Positions 1-7,619 of a DNA stretch of 64,000 nucleotides are shown here, in pieces. Each line of letters begins with the position of its first letter. Positions within the stretch are counted from its first letter, which is position 1. This DNA comes from [Eubacterium] siraeum. GTDB taxonomy: Bacteria > Bacillota > Clostridia > Oscillospirales > Ruminococcaceae. The position numbers and the translations under genes are program-made. The stretch covers positions 744,001-808,000 of the forward strand of contig CP102281.1 of NCBI GenBank assembly GCA_025150425.1. Reading direction: 5' to 3'. The notes below the pieces were generated by a model that was not told the origin of the DNA, did no database searches, and saw only the letters and a list, made by a program, of their open reading frames with translations.

Positions 1-453
1 ATCGGCAAGGAGTGGGCATTGCTCACGGCTGGAAACAAGGACGGCTATAATACAATGACAGTAAGCTGGGGACAGATGGGCGAGCTGTGGAACAAGCCCA
101 CAACGGTAGTCTATATCCGTCCTCAGAGATACACAAAGGAATTTGTTGACAAGAGCGATTATTACACATTGTCATTCCTCCCCGACGGACACAGGGATGC
201 GCAGAGCTATCTCGGCTCGCATTCGGGCAGAGATGAGGATAAGCTTGCAAAGACCGACCTTACAGGCACTGCAACGGACGATTACGCTTATATAGAGCAG
301 GCAAAGCTTGTGCTTGTCTGCAAGAAGCTGTACAGACAGCCCATGACGCCCGATTCTTTTATAGACAAGTCGCTTATTGAAAAGTGCTATGCCGCAGGCG
401 ATTTTCACGAGATGTATGTCGGCGAGATAGTTAAAGTGCTTGTAAGCAAATAA
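1..453 (+). CDS. Flavin reductase-like FMN-binding protein (5' truncated)
   Basis: The reading frame is open from the first base, so the true start lies before the window; about 150 residues are visible. The pattern (DGYNTMTVSWG, then a proline-rich strand and FVDKSDYYTLSFL) is that of the flavin reductase-like split barrel, which binds FMN and often serves as flavoredoxin or NAD(P)H:flavin oxidoreductase. The partner is not evident from the context. The next gene starts 3 bp after the stop, so the two are probably co-transcribed. The family call is good; the substrate is unknown. Confidence 0.75.
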   Translation: MGKEWALLTAGNKDGYNTMTVSWGQMGELWNKPTTVVYIRPQRYTKEFVDKSDYYTLSFLPDGHRDAQSYLGSHSGRDEDKLAKTDLTGTATDDYAYIEQAKLVLVCKKLYRQPMTPDSFIDKSLIEKCYAAGDFHEMYVGEIVKVLVSK

Positions 454-456
454 CCG

Positions 457-948
457 GTGAAAAGGACAGTGGTAATAGGCTGTTCGGGTTCGGGTAAAAG
501 CGTGTTTTCGAGAAAGCTCCGTGACGCAACAGAATTATCGCTGTACTATCTTGATATGATATGGCATAAGCCCGACGGCACGAACATTTCACGGGAAGAA
601 TTTGACAAACAGCTCGACAGCATAATATCCCGTGACAGCTGGATAATAGACGGTAACTATCAGCGCACTCTTGAAACAAGGATAAAGGCTTGTGACACAG
701 TGTTTCTGTTTGACTTGCCGACTGAAATCTGCATTGAGGGCGCATTGTCACGCATAGGCAAAAAGCGTGAGGATATGCCGTGGTTTGAAAATGAGCTTGA
801 CCCTGAGTTCAGACAATGGATAGAAAGCTTCAGGGCAAATCAGCTCCCCGAAGTATACAGACTGCTTGAGAAATACAAAAACAACAGGGAGATAGTTGTT
901 TTTCGCACAAGAGAGCAGGCGGATAAGTTTATTGAAAAACTCGTATAA
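457..948 (+). CDS. P-loop kinase-like protein, FlaR/adenylate-kinase-like
   Basis: A 163-residue protein with an N-terminal Walker A loop, GCSGSGKS, at residues 8-15, and the pattern WIIDGNY in the middle, as in small NMP-kinase-like proteins annotated as DNA topology modulation protein FlaR. It probably phosphorylates a nucleotide or small molecule in the cytoplasm; the FlaR label is historical. The GTG start at 457 lies 3 bp after the preceding stop and has no clear ribosome binding site, suggesting translational coupling. A terminator follows closely. Confidence 0.75.
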   Translation: MKRTVVIGCSGSGKSVFSRKLRDATELSLYYLDMIWHKPDGTNISREEFDKQLDSIISRDSWIIDGNYQRTLETRIKACDTVFLFDLPTEICIEGALSRIGKKREDMPWFENELDPEFRQWIESFRANQLPEVYRLLEKYKNNREIVVFRTREQADKFIEKLV

Positions 949-959
949 CAGCATAAAAG

Positions 960-991
960 AAAGCTACCGTAAAGTTCATTGCGGTAGCTTT
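960..991. terminator. Bidirectional terminator between convergent genes
   Basis: A 10-bp stem (AAAGCTACCG / CGGTAGCTTT) is followed by T-rich sequence on the plus strand and flanked by A-rich sequence on the other side. It lies between the convergent kinase-like gene and ahcY and could end transcription from both. Confidence 0.75.
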
Positions 992-1010
992 TTGTATTTT
1001 GATTTACATT

Positions 1011-2264
1011 TTACACTTCCCAGCTGCCGAGATACTTTTCCTGTTCCTCAGTCAGCTTATCAATGGTAATGCCCCAGTATCTGAGCTTTCTCTCGGCAAC
1101 CTCCTTATCAACTTCGGCAGGAACGTTTACCGTCATCTTTTCGCCGGCTTTCAGCTTGTCCTTGTTCTTCACAAGATATGCGGCTGACAGTGCCTGTATA
1201 GCAAAGCTCATATCCATTATTTCTGCGGGGTGACCGTCGCCTGCGGCAAGGTTTACAAGTCTGCCCTCGGCAATAACATTTATCCTGTTGCCGTTTGCCA
1301 GCTTGTAGTACTGAATGTTGTTTCTTGCAACGCCCGTTTCAACAGCCATTTCCTTCAGCTTCGCAACGTTTACCTCGACGTCAAAGTGACCTGCGTTAGA
1401 AAGGATAGCCCCGTCCTTCATATTAAGGAATGCCTTTTCTCCGATAACATCGTTACAGCCTGTTACCGTTACAAAGAAGTCGCCTATCTTAGCCGCCTCG
1501 ACCATAGGCATAACCTTAAATCCGTCCATAACTGCTTCCATCGCCTTTATCGGATTTATCTCGGTTACTATTACCGATGCGCCAAGTCCTTTAGCCCTCA
1601 TCGCAACGCCCTTGCCGCACCAGCCATAGCCTGCTACTACAACGTTCTTTCCTGCAACGATCAGATTCGTTGTGCGGTTTATGCCGTCCCAAACCGACTG
1701 ACCCGTGCCGTAGCGGTTATCGAACAGATGCTTGCAGTCTGCGTCATTTACAAGCATCATCGGGAACTTGAGCTGTTTAGCCTTATCCATAGCTACAAGG
1801 CGGATAATTCCCGTTGTGGTTTCTTCACAGCCGCCGATAACGTTCGGGATAAGGTCGGGATATTCATTGTGGATAAGGTTTACAAGGTCGCCGCCGTCAT
1901 CAATGATGACATTGGGAGCGATCTTGATAACCTCCGCCGTATGTGCGTGATATTCCTCCGCAGTAGCACCGTGCCACGCAAATACGTTAAGTCCGCTGTG
2001 TACAAGCGCCGCCGCAACATCGTCTTGCGTTGACAGTGGGTTACTGCCCGTGATATACATCTCTGCGCCGCCTGCCGCCATTACACGACAAAGGTAAGCT
2101 GTCTTTGCTTCAAGGTGTACCGAAAGCGCAACTTTCAGCCCCGCAAACGGCTTTGATACCGCAAATTCTTCTTCAATTCCACGCAGTAACGGCATATTCG
2201 CCTTTACCCAGTTTATCTTTGTTTCGCCGCTTTCCCACAGGCTCTCATCTCTAATAATGCTCAT
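1011..2264 (-). CDS. ahcY: Adenosylhomocysteinase (or S-inosylhomocysteine hydrolase)
   Basis: A 417-residue SAH hydrolase family protein. The Rossmann motif GYGWCGKGVAMRAKG binds NAD, and the substrate region VNDADCKHLFDNRYGTGQS is intact. The length and the ending (EEQEKYLGSWEV) match the short archaeal/Thermotoga-type enzymes rather than the longer form with a C-terminal Lys/Tyr tail. It would split S-adenosylhomocysteine, or its deaminated form, to homocysteine and a nucleoside. It is the second gene after the amidohydrolase, 16 bp downstream, under one minus-strand promoter. The pairing bears on substrate choice (see findings). Confidence 0.9.
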   Translation of the reverse strand: MSIIRDESLWESGETKINWVKANMPLLRGIEEEFAVSKPFAGLKVALSVHLEAKTAYLCRVMAAGGAEMYITGSNPLSTQDDVAAALVHSGLNVFAWHGATAEEYHAHTAEVIKIAPNVIIDDGGDLVNLIHNEYPDLIPNVIGGCEETTTGIIRLVAMDKAKQLKFPMMLVNDADCKHLFDNRYGTGQSVWDGINRTTNLIVAGKNVVVAGYGWCGKGVAMRAKGLGASVIVTEINPIKAMEAVMDGFKVMPMVEAAKIGDFFVTVTGCNDVIGEKAFLNMKDGAILSNAGHFDVEVNVAKLKEMAVETGVARNNIQYYKLANGNRINVIAEGRLVNLAAGDGHPAEIMDMSFAIQALSAAYLVKNKDKLKAGEKMTVNVPAEVDKEVAERKLRYWGITIDKLTEEQEKYLGSWEV

Positions 2265-2280
2265 TTCGTTTTCCTTTCCG

Positions 2281-3576
2281 TTAACCGTCTATTCTTTTCA
2301 TTGCTTTATTGCATTCAAAGTAAATGCGTTCCTCGTCCATTCCCTTTATCTCACGGTTTTCCATTAAGAACTCACCGTCAACCATAACGCTTTCAACCTC
2401 ATATCCGCTCGCACTGTAGCACATAGCCGCAACAGGATCGTTCACAGGCTGGAGCGAGGGATATTTCATATCCATTACGGTAAGGTCAGCCGCATAGCCT
2501 TCTTTAAGTATTCCCGTGTTGTCAAAGCCTAAAGCCTTAGCGCCCGTTTCGGTAGCCATTTTCAGTGCCTGACGTGCCGAAACCGCTGTAGCACTGCGGC
2601 AGTTACCCTTGTGTGCAAGGCAGATGAAGTTCATATCGCTGAACATATTCAGCGTATTGTTGCTTCCTGCGCTGTCAGTGCCGATACACAGCTTAACGCC
2701 CTTGTCGAGCATATCGGGTATTCTTGCAAAGCCGTTTCCGAGCTTTGCATTGCTGATAGGATTGGTAGCGGCATATACGCCTCTTTCAGCGAGAATATCA
2801 ATATCTTCGTCGGATAGCTGTACGCAGTGAGCGGCAACCGTATGGAACTTGAACATTCCCATATCATCAAGATACTTGACAGGCGAACAGCCGTTCTGCG
2901 CTATGCTGTCCTCAATTTCCTTTACCGATTCGGAAAGGTGAATGTTTATGCCGAGGCCGTATTCTGCGGCTTTCTCCATTACAAGCTCAAGATAGCCCCT
3001 GTCGGTAGTATAGATAGCGTGAGGGCCCATCATGAATTTAAGACGCTTGTTGTCGCCGTAGGTACGCATATCGTACAGCGTATCCTCAATTCTTGTCTTT
3101 CCGCCCTCGTCATCTCTGCCGTTTCCTACAAGACCTCTTGATATTGTCGCTTTCAGACCGCTTTCGCTTATCGCTCTTGTAATGCAGTCACGGGCGATAT
3201 TCATATCCAGAAAAGCCGTTGTACCCGTCTTTATCATCTCAAGGCAGGCAAGCTGTGTGCCGTAGTACATATCCTCGGCGGTCAGCTTGTCCTCCATCGG
3301 CATTATCCTGTCGAACAGCCAGGTGTGGAACATAAGGTCGTCCGCACTGTTTCTGAACAGCGACATATAGCTGTGCGTGTGGCTGTTTACAAGCCCTGCT
3401 GTAATGAGCTTGTCCCTGCCGTCAATAGTCCTGTCCGGAACAAAGCCGTTTTTTACTGCATCGTCACCGATATAGGAGATAACGCTGTCGCTTACCGCAA
3501 TATCGCATACCTTTGCGGAAAATCCGCTTTCTTCGTCAGGAAGAATTGCGGTTATCCCTTTAAATAATGTATTCAT
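2281..3576 (-). CDS. Amidohydrolase, SAH/5'-methylthioadenosine deaminase family
   Basis: A 431-residue TIM-barrel amidohydrolase of the MtaD/DadD group. Visible metal-site motifs are HTH near residue 66, HLSE, AAHC and GTDSAGSNN. Family members deaminate the adenine ring of SAH, methylthioadenosine or adenosine. It is the first gene of an operon with ahcY, so it acts on methyl-cycle by-products. Related chlorohydrolase/guanine deaminase functions cannot be excluded, but the neighbour favours an SAH-type nucleoside. Confidence 0.8.
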   Translation of the reverse strand: MNTLFKGITAILPDEESGFSAKVCDIAVSDSVISYIGDDAVKNGFVPDRTIDGRDKLITAGLVNSHTHSYMSLFRNSADDLMFHTWLFDRIMPMEDKLTAEDMYYGTQLACLEMIKTGTTAFLDMNIARDCITRAISESGLKATISRGLVGNGRDDEGGKTRIEDTLYDMRTYGDNKRLKFMMGPHAIYTTDRGYLELVMEKAAEYGLGINIHLSESVKEIEDSIAQNGCSPVKYLDDMGMFKFHTVAAHCVQLSDEDIDILAERGVYAATNPISNAKLGNGFARIPDMLDKGVKLCIGTDSAGSNNTLNMFSDMNFICLAHKGNCRSATAVSARQALKMATETGAKALGFDNTGILKEGYAADLTVMDMKYPSLQPVNDPVAAMCYSASGYEVESVMVDGEFLMENREIKGMDEERIYFECNKAMKRIDG

Positions 3577-3611
3577 ATAAAGTCCTTTCGTCCGTTTTTT
3601 ATGGATAATTA

Positions 3612-3640
3612 ATTATAGCATTTATGAGGGAGGATTGCAA
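3612..3640 (-). promoter_or_regulatory. Sigma-A-type promoter for the amidohydrolase-ahcY operon
   Basis: On the minus strand, TTGCAA and TATAAT are separated by 17 bp, and the -10 is extended (TGCTATAAT). It lies about 40 bp before the amidohydrolase start. Confidence 0.7.
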
Positions 3641-3650
3641 CCGGGCAGGG

Positions 3651-3679
3651 TTGCTTTACAGCGGAATTTATGTTAAAAT
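3651..3679 (+). promoter_or_regulatory. Promoter for the tandem-GNAT gene
   Basis: TTGCTT and TAAAAT are separated by 17 bp. The -10 falls inside the upstream in-frame ATG at 3670, so that ATG cannot be the start; this supports the start at 3703. Confidence 0.6.
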
Positions 3680-3702
3680 ACTGCAAAAGGCGAGGTGATA
3701 CC

Positions 3703-4566
3703 ATGAACAAAGAATACACGATCCGTGATCTGTACGAGATTCACTGTGAAGCGATGCCCCGCTATCCGCTGGCATATGAGCGGTTCAGGGATATTCTGCA
3801 CAGAGATAACTCACAGATATTCACTGCGGAAAGCAGCGAAACGATTATCGGTTTTGTCGTAGTGAACGGTAATTCCGTAGTTATCCTGTGCGTGAAAAAA
3901 GAGTACAGACACAGCGGTTACGGAAAACATCTGCTTATAATGGCAGAGGGGTTTATTTCCGCAAGTTACGATGAAGTTGTTCTCGGCGGGGGCGGATTAT
4001 TCCAAGGTGTGCCGTGTGACGAGGGCGAAGAGAGCAGTGTCCCGTTCTTTGAAAAAAGAGGTTACAATGCAGACTTTACATCAGTCAATATGGGACTTAC
4101 CCTGAATGAAAAATCAGTGCAGAAGCTGAAAGAAATTCCCCGCCCCGACGGAGTTACATACCGCTTTGCAGATGATAACGACAGAGAAAAGCTCTTAGCC
4201 GCCGTCAAGGACGCTCAGGCAGATTGGCTACCGATATTCGAGGAGAACAAGGACGCTCCCGTTCTGCTTGCCGTCTGCGGTGACGAGATCGCCGGCTTTG
4301 AGATGGTCGAGGAGTACGGCGGAATGTTCTTTTCCGACAATGAAAAGCACGGTATGATAGGCTGTGTCGGCGTTACTCATAAATACCGCAGACGAGGAAT
4401 AGGACTTGCTATGACAGCCGAGGGCAGTCTGTCGCTTTATGAAAAGAACTGCAAGGATATTCAGCTTTTATATGTCGAGCGTGTAGCGTGGTACAATAAG
4501 CTCGGCTATGAAGTAACAAGCAGGCAGTGGATGGGTAGGAAAAAAATTAAGGATATTATATTCTGA
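3703..4566 (+). CDS. GNAT-family acetyltransferase, two GNAT domains
   Basis: A 287-residue protein with two GNAT-like halves. The first has VKKEYRHSGYGKHLL near residue 67, a classic acetyl-CoA pyrophosphate loop (R/Q-x-x-G-x-G/A). The second has VTHKYRRRGIGLAM near residue 228, followed by YVERVAWYNKLGYE. The ATG at 3703 is preceded by GAGGTGAT; the ATG at 3670 is rejected because it overlaps the promoter. Acceptor unknown. It is monocistronic and followed by a strong hairpin. Confidence 0.8.
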   Translation: MNKEYTIRDLYEIHCEAMPRYPLAYERFRDILHRDNSQIFTAESSETIIGFVVVNGNSVVILCVKKEYRHSGYGKHLLIMAEGFISASYDEVVLGGGGLFQGVPCDEGEESSVPFFEKRGYNADFTSVNMGLTLNEKSVQKLKEIPRPDGVTYRFADDNDREKLLAAVKDAQADWLPIFEENKDAPVLLAVCGDEIAGFEMVEEYGGMFFSDNEKHGMIGCVGVTHKYRRRGIGLAMTAEGSLSLYEKNCKDIQLLYVERVAWYNKLGYEVTSRQWMGRKKIKDIIF

Positions 4567-4574
4567 AATAGGAA

Positions 4575-4599
4575 CAGCCCTGCCATAACGGCAGGGCTG
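4575..4599 (+). terminator. Strong GC hairpin after the tandem-GNAT gene
   Basis: A perfect 10-bp stem (CAGCCCTGCC / GGCAGGGCTG) with a 5-nt loop, 9 bp after the stop codon. No U-tract follows directly, so termination strength is uncertain. It marks the left edge of the accessory island. Confidence 0.5.
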
Positions 4600-4629
4600 A
4601 AACGCTATACGTTTTCGGTTTTTAAAAGT

Positions 4630-4702
4630 GGTTGAAAAAAGCGGAAATGCGCGGTATAATGAACTTATAAGGGCGGATGATCTGCCCGACAAATCGGAAT
4701 TT
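4630..4702 (+). repeat. Promoter-leader repeat, copy A
   Basis: First of five copies of a 73-bp promoter-leader element. It carries TTGAAA at 4632 and TATAAT at 4655 (17-bp spacer), then a leader with the hairpin GGGCGG/CTGCCC (4671-4687), and ends with the shared CGGAATTT just before the ribosome binding site of the PepE-like gene. Unlike copies B, D and E it lacks the upstream terminator module. Confidence 0.85.
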
Positions 4703-4722
4703 ATATATAAAGGAGAATATTG

Positions 4723-5322
4723 ATGAAACTGTTTTTATGTTCGCACTTTTCAAGTGTAGGAAGTCTGATAAAGGAAGAAATTGAAAATAAAAAAGTCGCA
4801 TTTATTCCAACAGCTTCGCTGCGTGAAGGCTACACCGGTTATGTCGGCTCGGCTCGAAAATTATTCAAAAAGTTGGGGGCAATCGTAACTGAAATTGATA
4901 TTTCAACGGAGACTTATTCAACGATACAGTCTGTTTTTGAAGATGCGGATGTGATATATTTTACCGGCGGAAATTCTTTTTTCCTTATAGACCAGCTCCG
5001 TAAAACGGGAACGGATGAGCTGTTGAAGAAAGAATTGGTAAAGGGAAAACTGATGATTGGTGAATCGACAGGTGCGATTATATGCGCTCCAAGCATCCAA
5101 TATATTGAGCAAATGGATGAAAAGCCGGAGGACTACTCACAAGAAGATGCAGGGCTTGATTTGATTGATTTCTATGTTCTTCCGCATTATCTTACAGCAC
5201 CATTTAAGAAAGTTACCGAGAAAATAATGACTGAGTTTTCGGATTTGAATCTATGCCCAATTAACAACCGTCAGGGAATTGTAATTGATGGTGAAGGTTC
5301 AAAGGTTATTTGCAAAGACTAA
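4723..5322 (+). CDS. Peptidase E-like protein (S51 family / class I GATase-like)
   Basis: A 199-residue protein with YFTGGNSFFL near residue 84 and the nucleophile elbow GESTGAIICAP near residue 113, as in S51 dipeptidases such as PepE and cyanophycinase-like proteins; the serine is the predicted nucleophile. The ATG at 4723 follows AGGAG by 7 nt; a TTG one codon earlier is less likely. AT-rich compared with neighbours outside the island. It is the first cargo of the repeat-bounded cassette array, driven by copy A and followed by a terminator. Confidence 0.75.
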   Translation: MKLFLCSHFSSVGSLIKEEIENKKVAFIPTASLREGYTGYVGSARKLFKKLGAIVTEIDISTETYSTIQSVFEDADVIYFTGGNSFFLIDQLRKTGTDELLKKELVKGKLMIGESTGAIICAPSIQYIEQMDEKPEDYSQEDAGLDLIDFYVLPHYLTAPFKKVTEKIMTEFSDLNLCPINNRQGIVIDGEGSKVICKD

Positions 5323-5340
5323 TTTGAAAATTCCCGTTTG

Positions 5341-5536
5341 TCGAGCAGTTTATTACACTAAAGGAGCAACCACTCGGTCGCTCCTTTTCCTATACCCCCG
5401 AGCCGCAAGCCTCTTTTTTATGCGGTTTACGATGTCAGCCCAATGGCATTTTGATAGGAAAATCGGTTGCATAAAGTGGAAATGTGTGGTATAATGAACT
5501 TATGGGGGAGTTAATCTGCCCTATAAATCGGAATTT
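5341..5536 (+). repeat. Terminator-promoter-leader repeat, copy B (full length)
   Basis: A complete 196-bp unit. In order: a terminator ending the previous gene, a second hairpin region (CCGCA...TGCGG), a conserved linker with TGTCAGCCCAATGGCA, TTGCAT at 5467 and TATAAT at 5490 (17-bp spacer), and a leader with GGGnnnnnnnnCTGCCC ending in CGGAATTT. It is nearly identical to copy D (6767-6960), though the genes on each side are unrelated. Confidence 0.85.
5360..5388 (+). terminator. Rho-independent terminator of the PepE-like cassette
   Basis: The stem AAAGGAGC/GCTCCTTT with a 12-nt loop and trailing T residues. The same hairpin recurs at 6787-6815 and, interrupted, near 5839-5915. Confidence 0.8.
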
Positions 5537-5554
5537 GTGGGAGGTGAGATTGAT

Positions 5555-5809
5555 ATGTCAAATTATGGCAGTTGCGGTATCGATTGTGATTCTTGTAGAT
5601 TTAAAACAGAGCAAAATTGTACGGGATGCCACGTGCATAAGGGACAGCCATTTTGGGGCACTTGTGAGATTTATGCATGTGCTGCAAGCCAAGTTCTACC
5701 TCATTGTGGAAAGTGTGGTGATTTCCCTTGTGAAAAACTGATAGAGGCACACAAGGGAGAAAATCCAGATGGAAATGGCATTGAAATTGATAATCTGAGA
5801 AAGCTTTAA
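5555..5809 (+). CDS. Cysteine-rich DUF3795 protein
   Basis: An 84-residue protein with ten cysteines arranged as in DUF3795 (CGIDCDSC, CTGC, CEIYACA, CGKCGDFPCEKL), probably binding zinc or another metal. The function of the family is unknown. The ATG at 5555 has the strong site GGGAGGTGAG; an upstream in-frame GTG overlaps that site and is rejected. It is the second cargo of the island, transcribed from repeat copy B. Confidence 0.8.
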   Translation: MSNYGSCGIDCDSCRFKTEQNCTGCHVHKGQPFWGTCEIYACAASQVLPHCGKCGDFPCEKLIEAHKGENPDGNGIEIDNLRKL

Positions 5810-5853
5810 ATTCGCATTTATCAAGCCGTTTAACACAAAAGGAGCACCCGTCA

Positions 5854-5897
5854 TGATATGCACCCCAAAAGTTAGACACATTTGGAGGTGCATATCA
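5854..5897. mobile_element. 44-bp two-ended remnant of an IS3-type element in a terminator loop
   Basis: Perfect 11-bp terminal inverted repeats, TGATATGCACC and GGTGCATATCA, enclose only 22 bp. The flanks carry a 4-bp direct repeat GTCA (5850-5853 and 5898-5901). The left end, CACCCCAAAAGTTAGACA, resembles ends of IS3/IS150-type elements, so this looks like an element deleted down to its fused ends. It sits in the loop of the cassette terminator following the DUF3795 gene. Confidence 0.65.
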
Positions 5898-5944
5898 GTC
5901 ACTGTTGTTCCTTTTTATATTTCTGAGCCATAAGGCTTTTTATG

Positions 5945-6010
5945 CGGCGTTGCTACGCAACCGTCCGAGAACGTTTTAACATTATTTCATCGTGCTTGAC
6001 TGCACGATTT
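5945..6010 (+). repeat. Partial copy of the hairpin/palindrome repeat found at 9.4-10.5 kb
   Basis: The stretch GTTGCTACGCAACCGTCC, then GAGAACGTTTTAACATT, then CATCGTGCTTGACTGCACGA matches the elements near 9487, 10242 and 10382-10433. Here the right half of the long palindrome is missing. It replaces the usual linker between terminator and promoter in this cassette boundary, linking the two repeat families. Confidence 0.7.
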
Positions 6011-6054
6011 CAGCAAGCTGTTGCCAATTGCGTTACAGCTCGCTTTGCAAAAAC

Positions 6055-6126
6055 GGTTGAAAAAAGTGGAAATGCGTGGTATAATGAGTTTATAGGGTAG
6101 TTAGTCTGCCCTACAAATCGGAATTT
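6055..6126 (+). repeat. Promoter-leader repeat, copy C
   Basis: TTGAAA at 6057 and TATAAT at 6080 with a 17-bp spacer, then the leader hairpin GGGTAG/CTGCCC and terminal CGGAATTT, directly before the ribosome binding site of the GNAT gene. The upstream sequence differs from copies B, D and E. Confidence 0.85.
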
Positions 6127-6144
6127 AATGTAGTAGGTGAAAAT

Positions 6145-6750
6145 ATGAACGCTGATTTCAGAATAAACGGAAAAGTGATAGAAACAGAAAGGCTCATTCT
6201 TAGACCATTCAGACAAACCGATTTGGAAGATTTTTATGAATATGCGTCCGTCGAAGGCGTTGGTGAGATGGCAGGCTGGAAACACCATGAAAGTATTGCC
6301 GAATCTCAGAGTATTATGAATTCATTTATCAGCAATGATAAAGTATTTGCAATTTGCTTGAAGGAAAACAATAAAGTAATCGGTACTGTTGGCATAGAAA
6401 AGTATGGGTTAGAAGATGCTTTAACAGAATTCAAGGATTACTACGGCAGAGAATTAGGTTATGTTTTGAGTAAAGACTATTGGAGAAACGGGCTTGTACC
6501 CGAAGCTGTAAATGCAGTAATAGATTATTTGTTCAATGAATTGGATTATGATTTTCTGCTTTGCGGTTATTATAACTTTAATGAACGCTCTAAACGAGTT
6601 CAGGAAAAATGCGGCTTTAAACCATATCGTTCTTTGGCTATGACAACACAAATGGGAACAAAAGAACAAGGTACTTTAATGTTGTTGATGAATCCAAAGA
6701 AAAATATCAAATTGGTTTTTTCTCATCGGGAAACTTTAATCTTCGAATAA
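6145..6750 (+). CDS. RimJ/RimL-like GNAT acetyltransferase
   Basis: A 201-residue protein beginning IETERLILRPF, the hallmark of the RimJ/RimL branch, with ELGYVLSKDYWRNGLVPEAV near residue 105 as the acetyl-CoA loop and NERSKRVQEKCGF near residue 146. Members acetylate protein N-termini or small molecules; the substrate here is unknown. AGGTGA precedes the ATG. The last 15 or so residues look like a poorly conserved extension. AT-rich cargo of the cassette array. Confidence 0.8.
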   Translation: MNADFRINGKVIETERLILRPFRQTDLEDFYEYASVEGVGEMAGWKHHESIAESQSIMNSFISNDKVFAICLKENNKVIGTVGIEKYGLEDALTEFKDYYGRELGYVLSKDYWRNGLVPEAVNAVIDYLFNELDYDFLLCGYYNFNERSKRVQEKCGFKPYRSLAMTTQMGTKEQGTLMLLMNPKKNIKLVFSHRETLIFE

Positions 6751-6766
6751 ACGTTAAATTCCTATT

Positions 6767-6960
6767 TATCGAGCAGTATAACACACAAGGAGCAACCATC
6801 ACGGCTGCTCCTTTTATATATCTGAGCCGCAAGCCTCTTTTTTATGCGGTTTACGATGTCAGCCCAATGGCAATTTGATAGGAAAATCGGTTGCATAAAT
6901 TGGAAATGCGTGGTATAATGAGCTTATGGGGTAGTTAGTCTGCCCTACAAATCGGAATTT
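6767..6960 (+). repeat. Terminator-promoter-leader repeat, copy D (full length)
   Basis: The unit has the same order as copy B. The terminator AAGGAGCA/TGCTCCTT with T-tract lies at 6787-6815, the CCGCA/TGCGG hairpin region and linker follow, TTGCAT is at 6891 and TATAAT at 6914 (17-bp spacer), then the leader hairpin GGGTAG-TTAGT-CTGCCC and CGGAATTT. The ribosome binding site of the next gene begins immediately. Confidence 0.85.
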
Positions 6961-6973
6961 GGGAGGTGACTTT

Positions 6974-7406
6974 GTGGTTAGAGAAGCAACGCAAGCATGC
7001 TTTAGCTTTGGCAGAATTGGCTATAAAATTGTGGTCTAGTCATACAATATCAGAATTGCAATCAGAATTTCTTGACCTTATTTGCAGTGATAACGCTGTT
7101 TGTTTCATTAAATATGTCGGTAGTAAAGCAGTAGGTTTTGCGCAATGTCAGCTTAGAAATGATTATGTTGAAGGAACAGATACATCTCCTGTTGGATATT
7201 TAGAGGGGATTTTTGTTGAGGAAGAATATAGGCATAATGGATATGCTAAAGAACTTCTTTCAAAATGCGAAAAATGGGCTAAAGAAAAACATTGTACTGA
7301 ATTTGCAAGTGATTGTGAAATCAACAATGAAATAAGTTTACAATTTCATTTATCAATGGGATTTGAAGAAGCAAATCGCATTATTTGTTTTAGGAAAGAT
7401 ATATGA
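6974..7406 (+). pseudogene. AAC(6')-I-type aminoglycoside acetyltransferase, probable 5' frameshift
   Basis: Most of the frame is intact and strongly resembles AAC(6')-I enzymes: DYVEGTDTSPVGYLEGIF, EEEYRHNGYAKELL (acetyl-CoA loop), CTEFASDCEINNE and GFEEANRIICF. The best start, GTG at 6974 after GGGAGGTGA, gives the expected family N-terminus VREATQA in another frame and reaches a stop after 21 codons; continuity is restored by a shift near 6998. An in-frame GTG at 6966 lies inside the ribosome binding site. It is either a frameshifted resistance gene, one using a poor start, or a sequence error. Cargo of repeat copy D. Confidence 0.6.
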
Positions 7407-7466
7407 AACTATCAAGCAAATTCAGATTTAGTAAGTTAAACTTTGAGTGGAAGTGCTTTGGATAAT

Positions 7467-7595
7467 GTGATATACTATGTAAGATTAAGTGATTTGTGTC
7501 ACAAGGCATATGCAGATTATGCAGCCGGAGCTATTTCTGGAATGGCATATAACAAGATTTATGCTGTTTGTATGGATTATGCATATCCTAAATAG
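7467..7595 (+). CDS. Short Tyr/Ala-rich ORF, possible gene remnant
   Basis: An open frame of 42 codons from a GTG, rich in Tyr and Ala (KAYADYAAGAISGMAYNKIY, ending DYAYPK). It has no good ribosome binding site. It occupies the gap between the acetyltransferase and the methyltransferase, where no promoter-leader repeat is found. It may be the 3' end of a lost cassette gene; no family recognised. Confidence 0.25.
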   Translation: MIYYVRLSDLCHKAYADYAAGAISGMAYNKIYAVCMDYAYPK

Positions 7596-7619
7596 ATTTT
7601 AAAATCGGAGGTTTCGTTT

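Noticed and set aside
1230-2033. 267-codon plus-strand ORF opposite ahcY
   Set aside because: Shadow frame of a well-conserved enzyme gene with no start signals.
3577-3702. SAM or SAH riboswitch before the amidohydrolase-ahcY operon
   Set aside because: The minus-strand leader after the promoter is only about 30 nt, too short for a known SAM/SAH aptamer.
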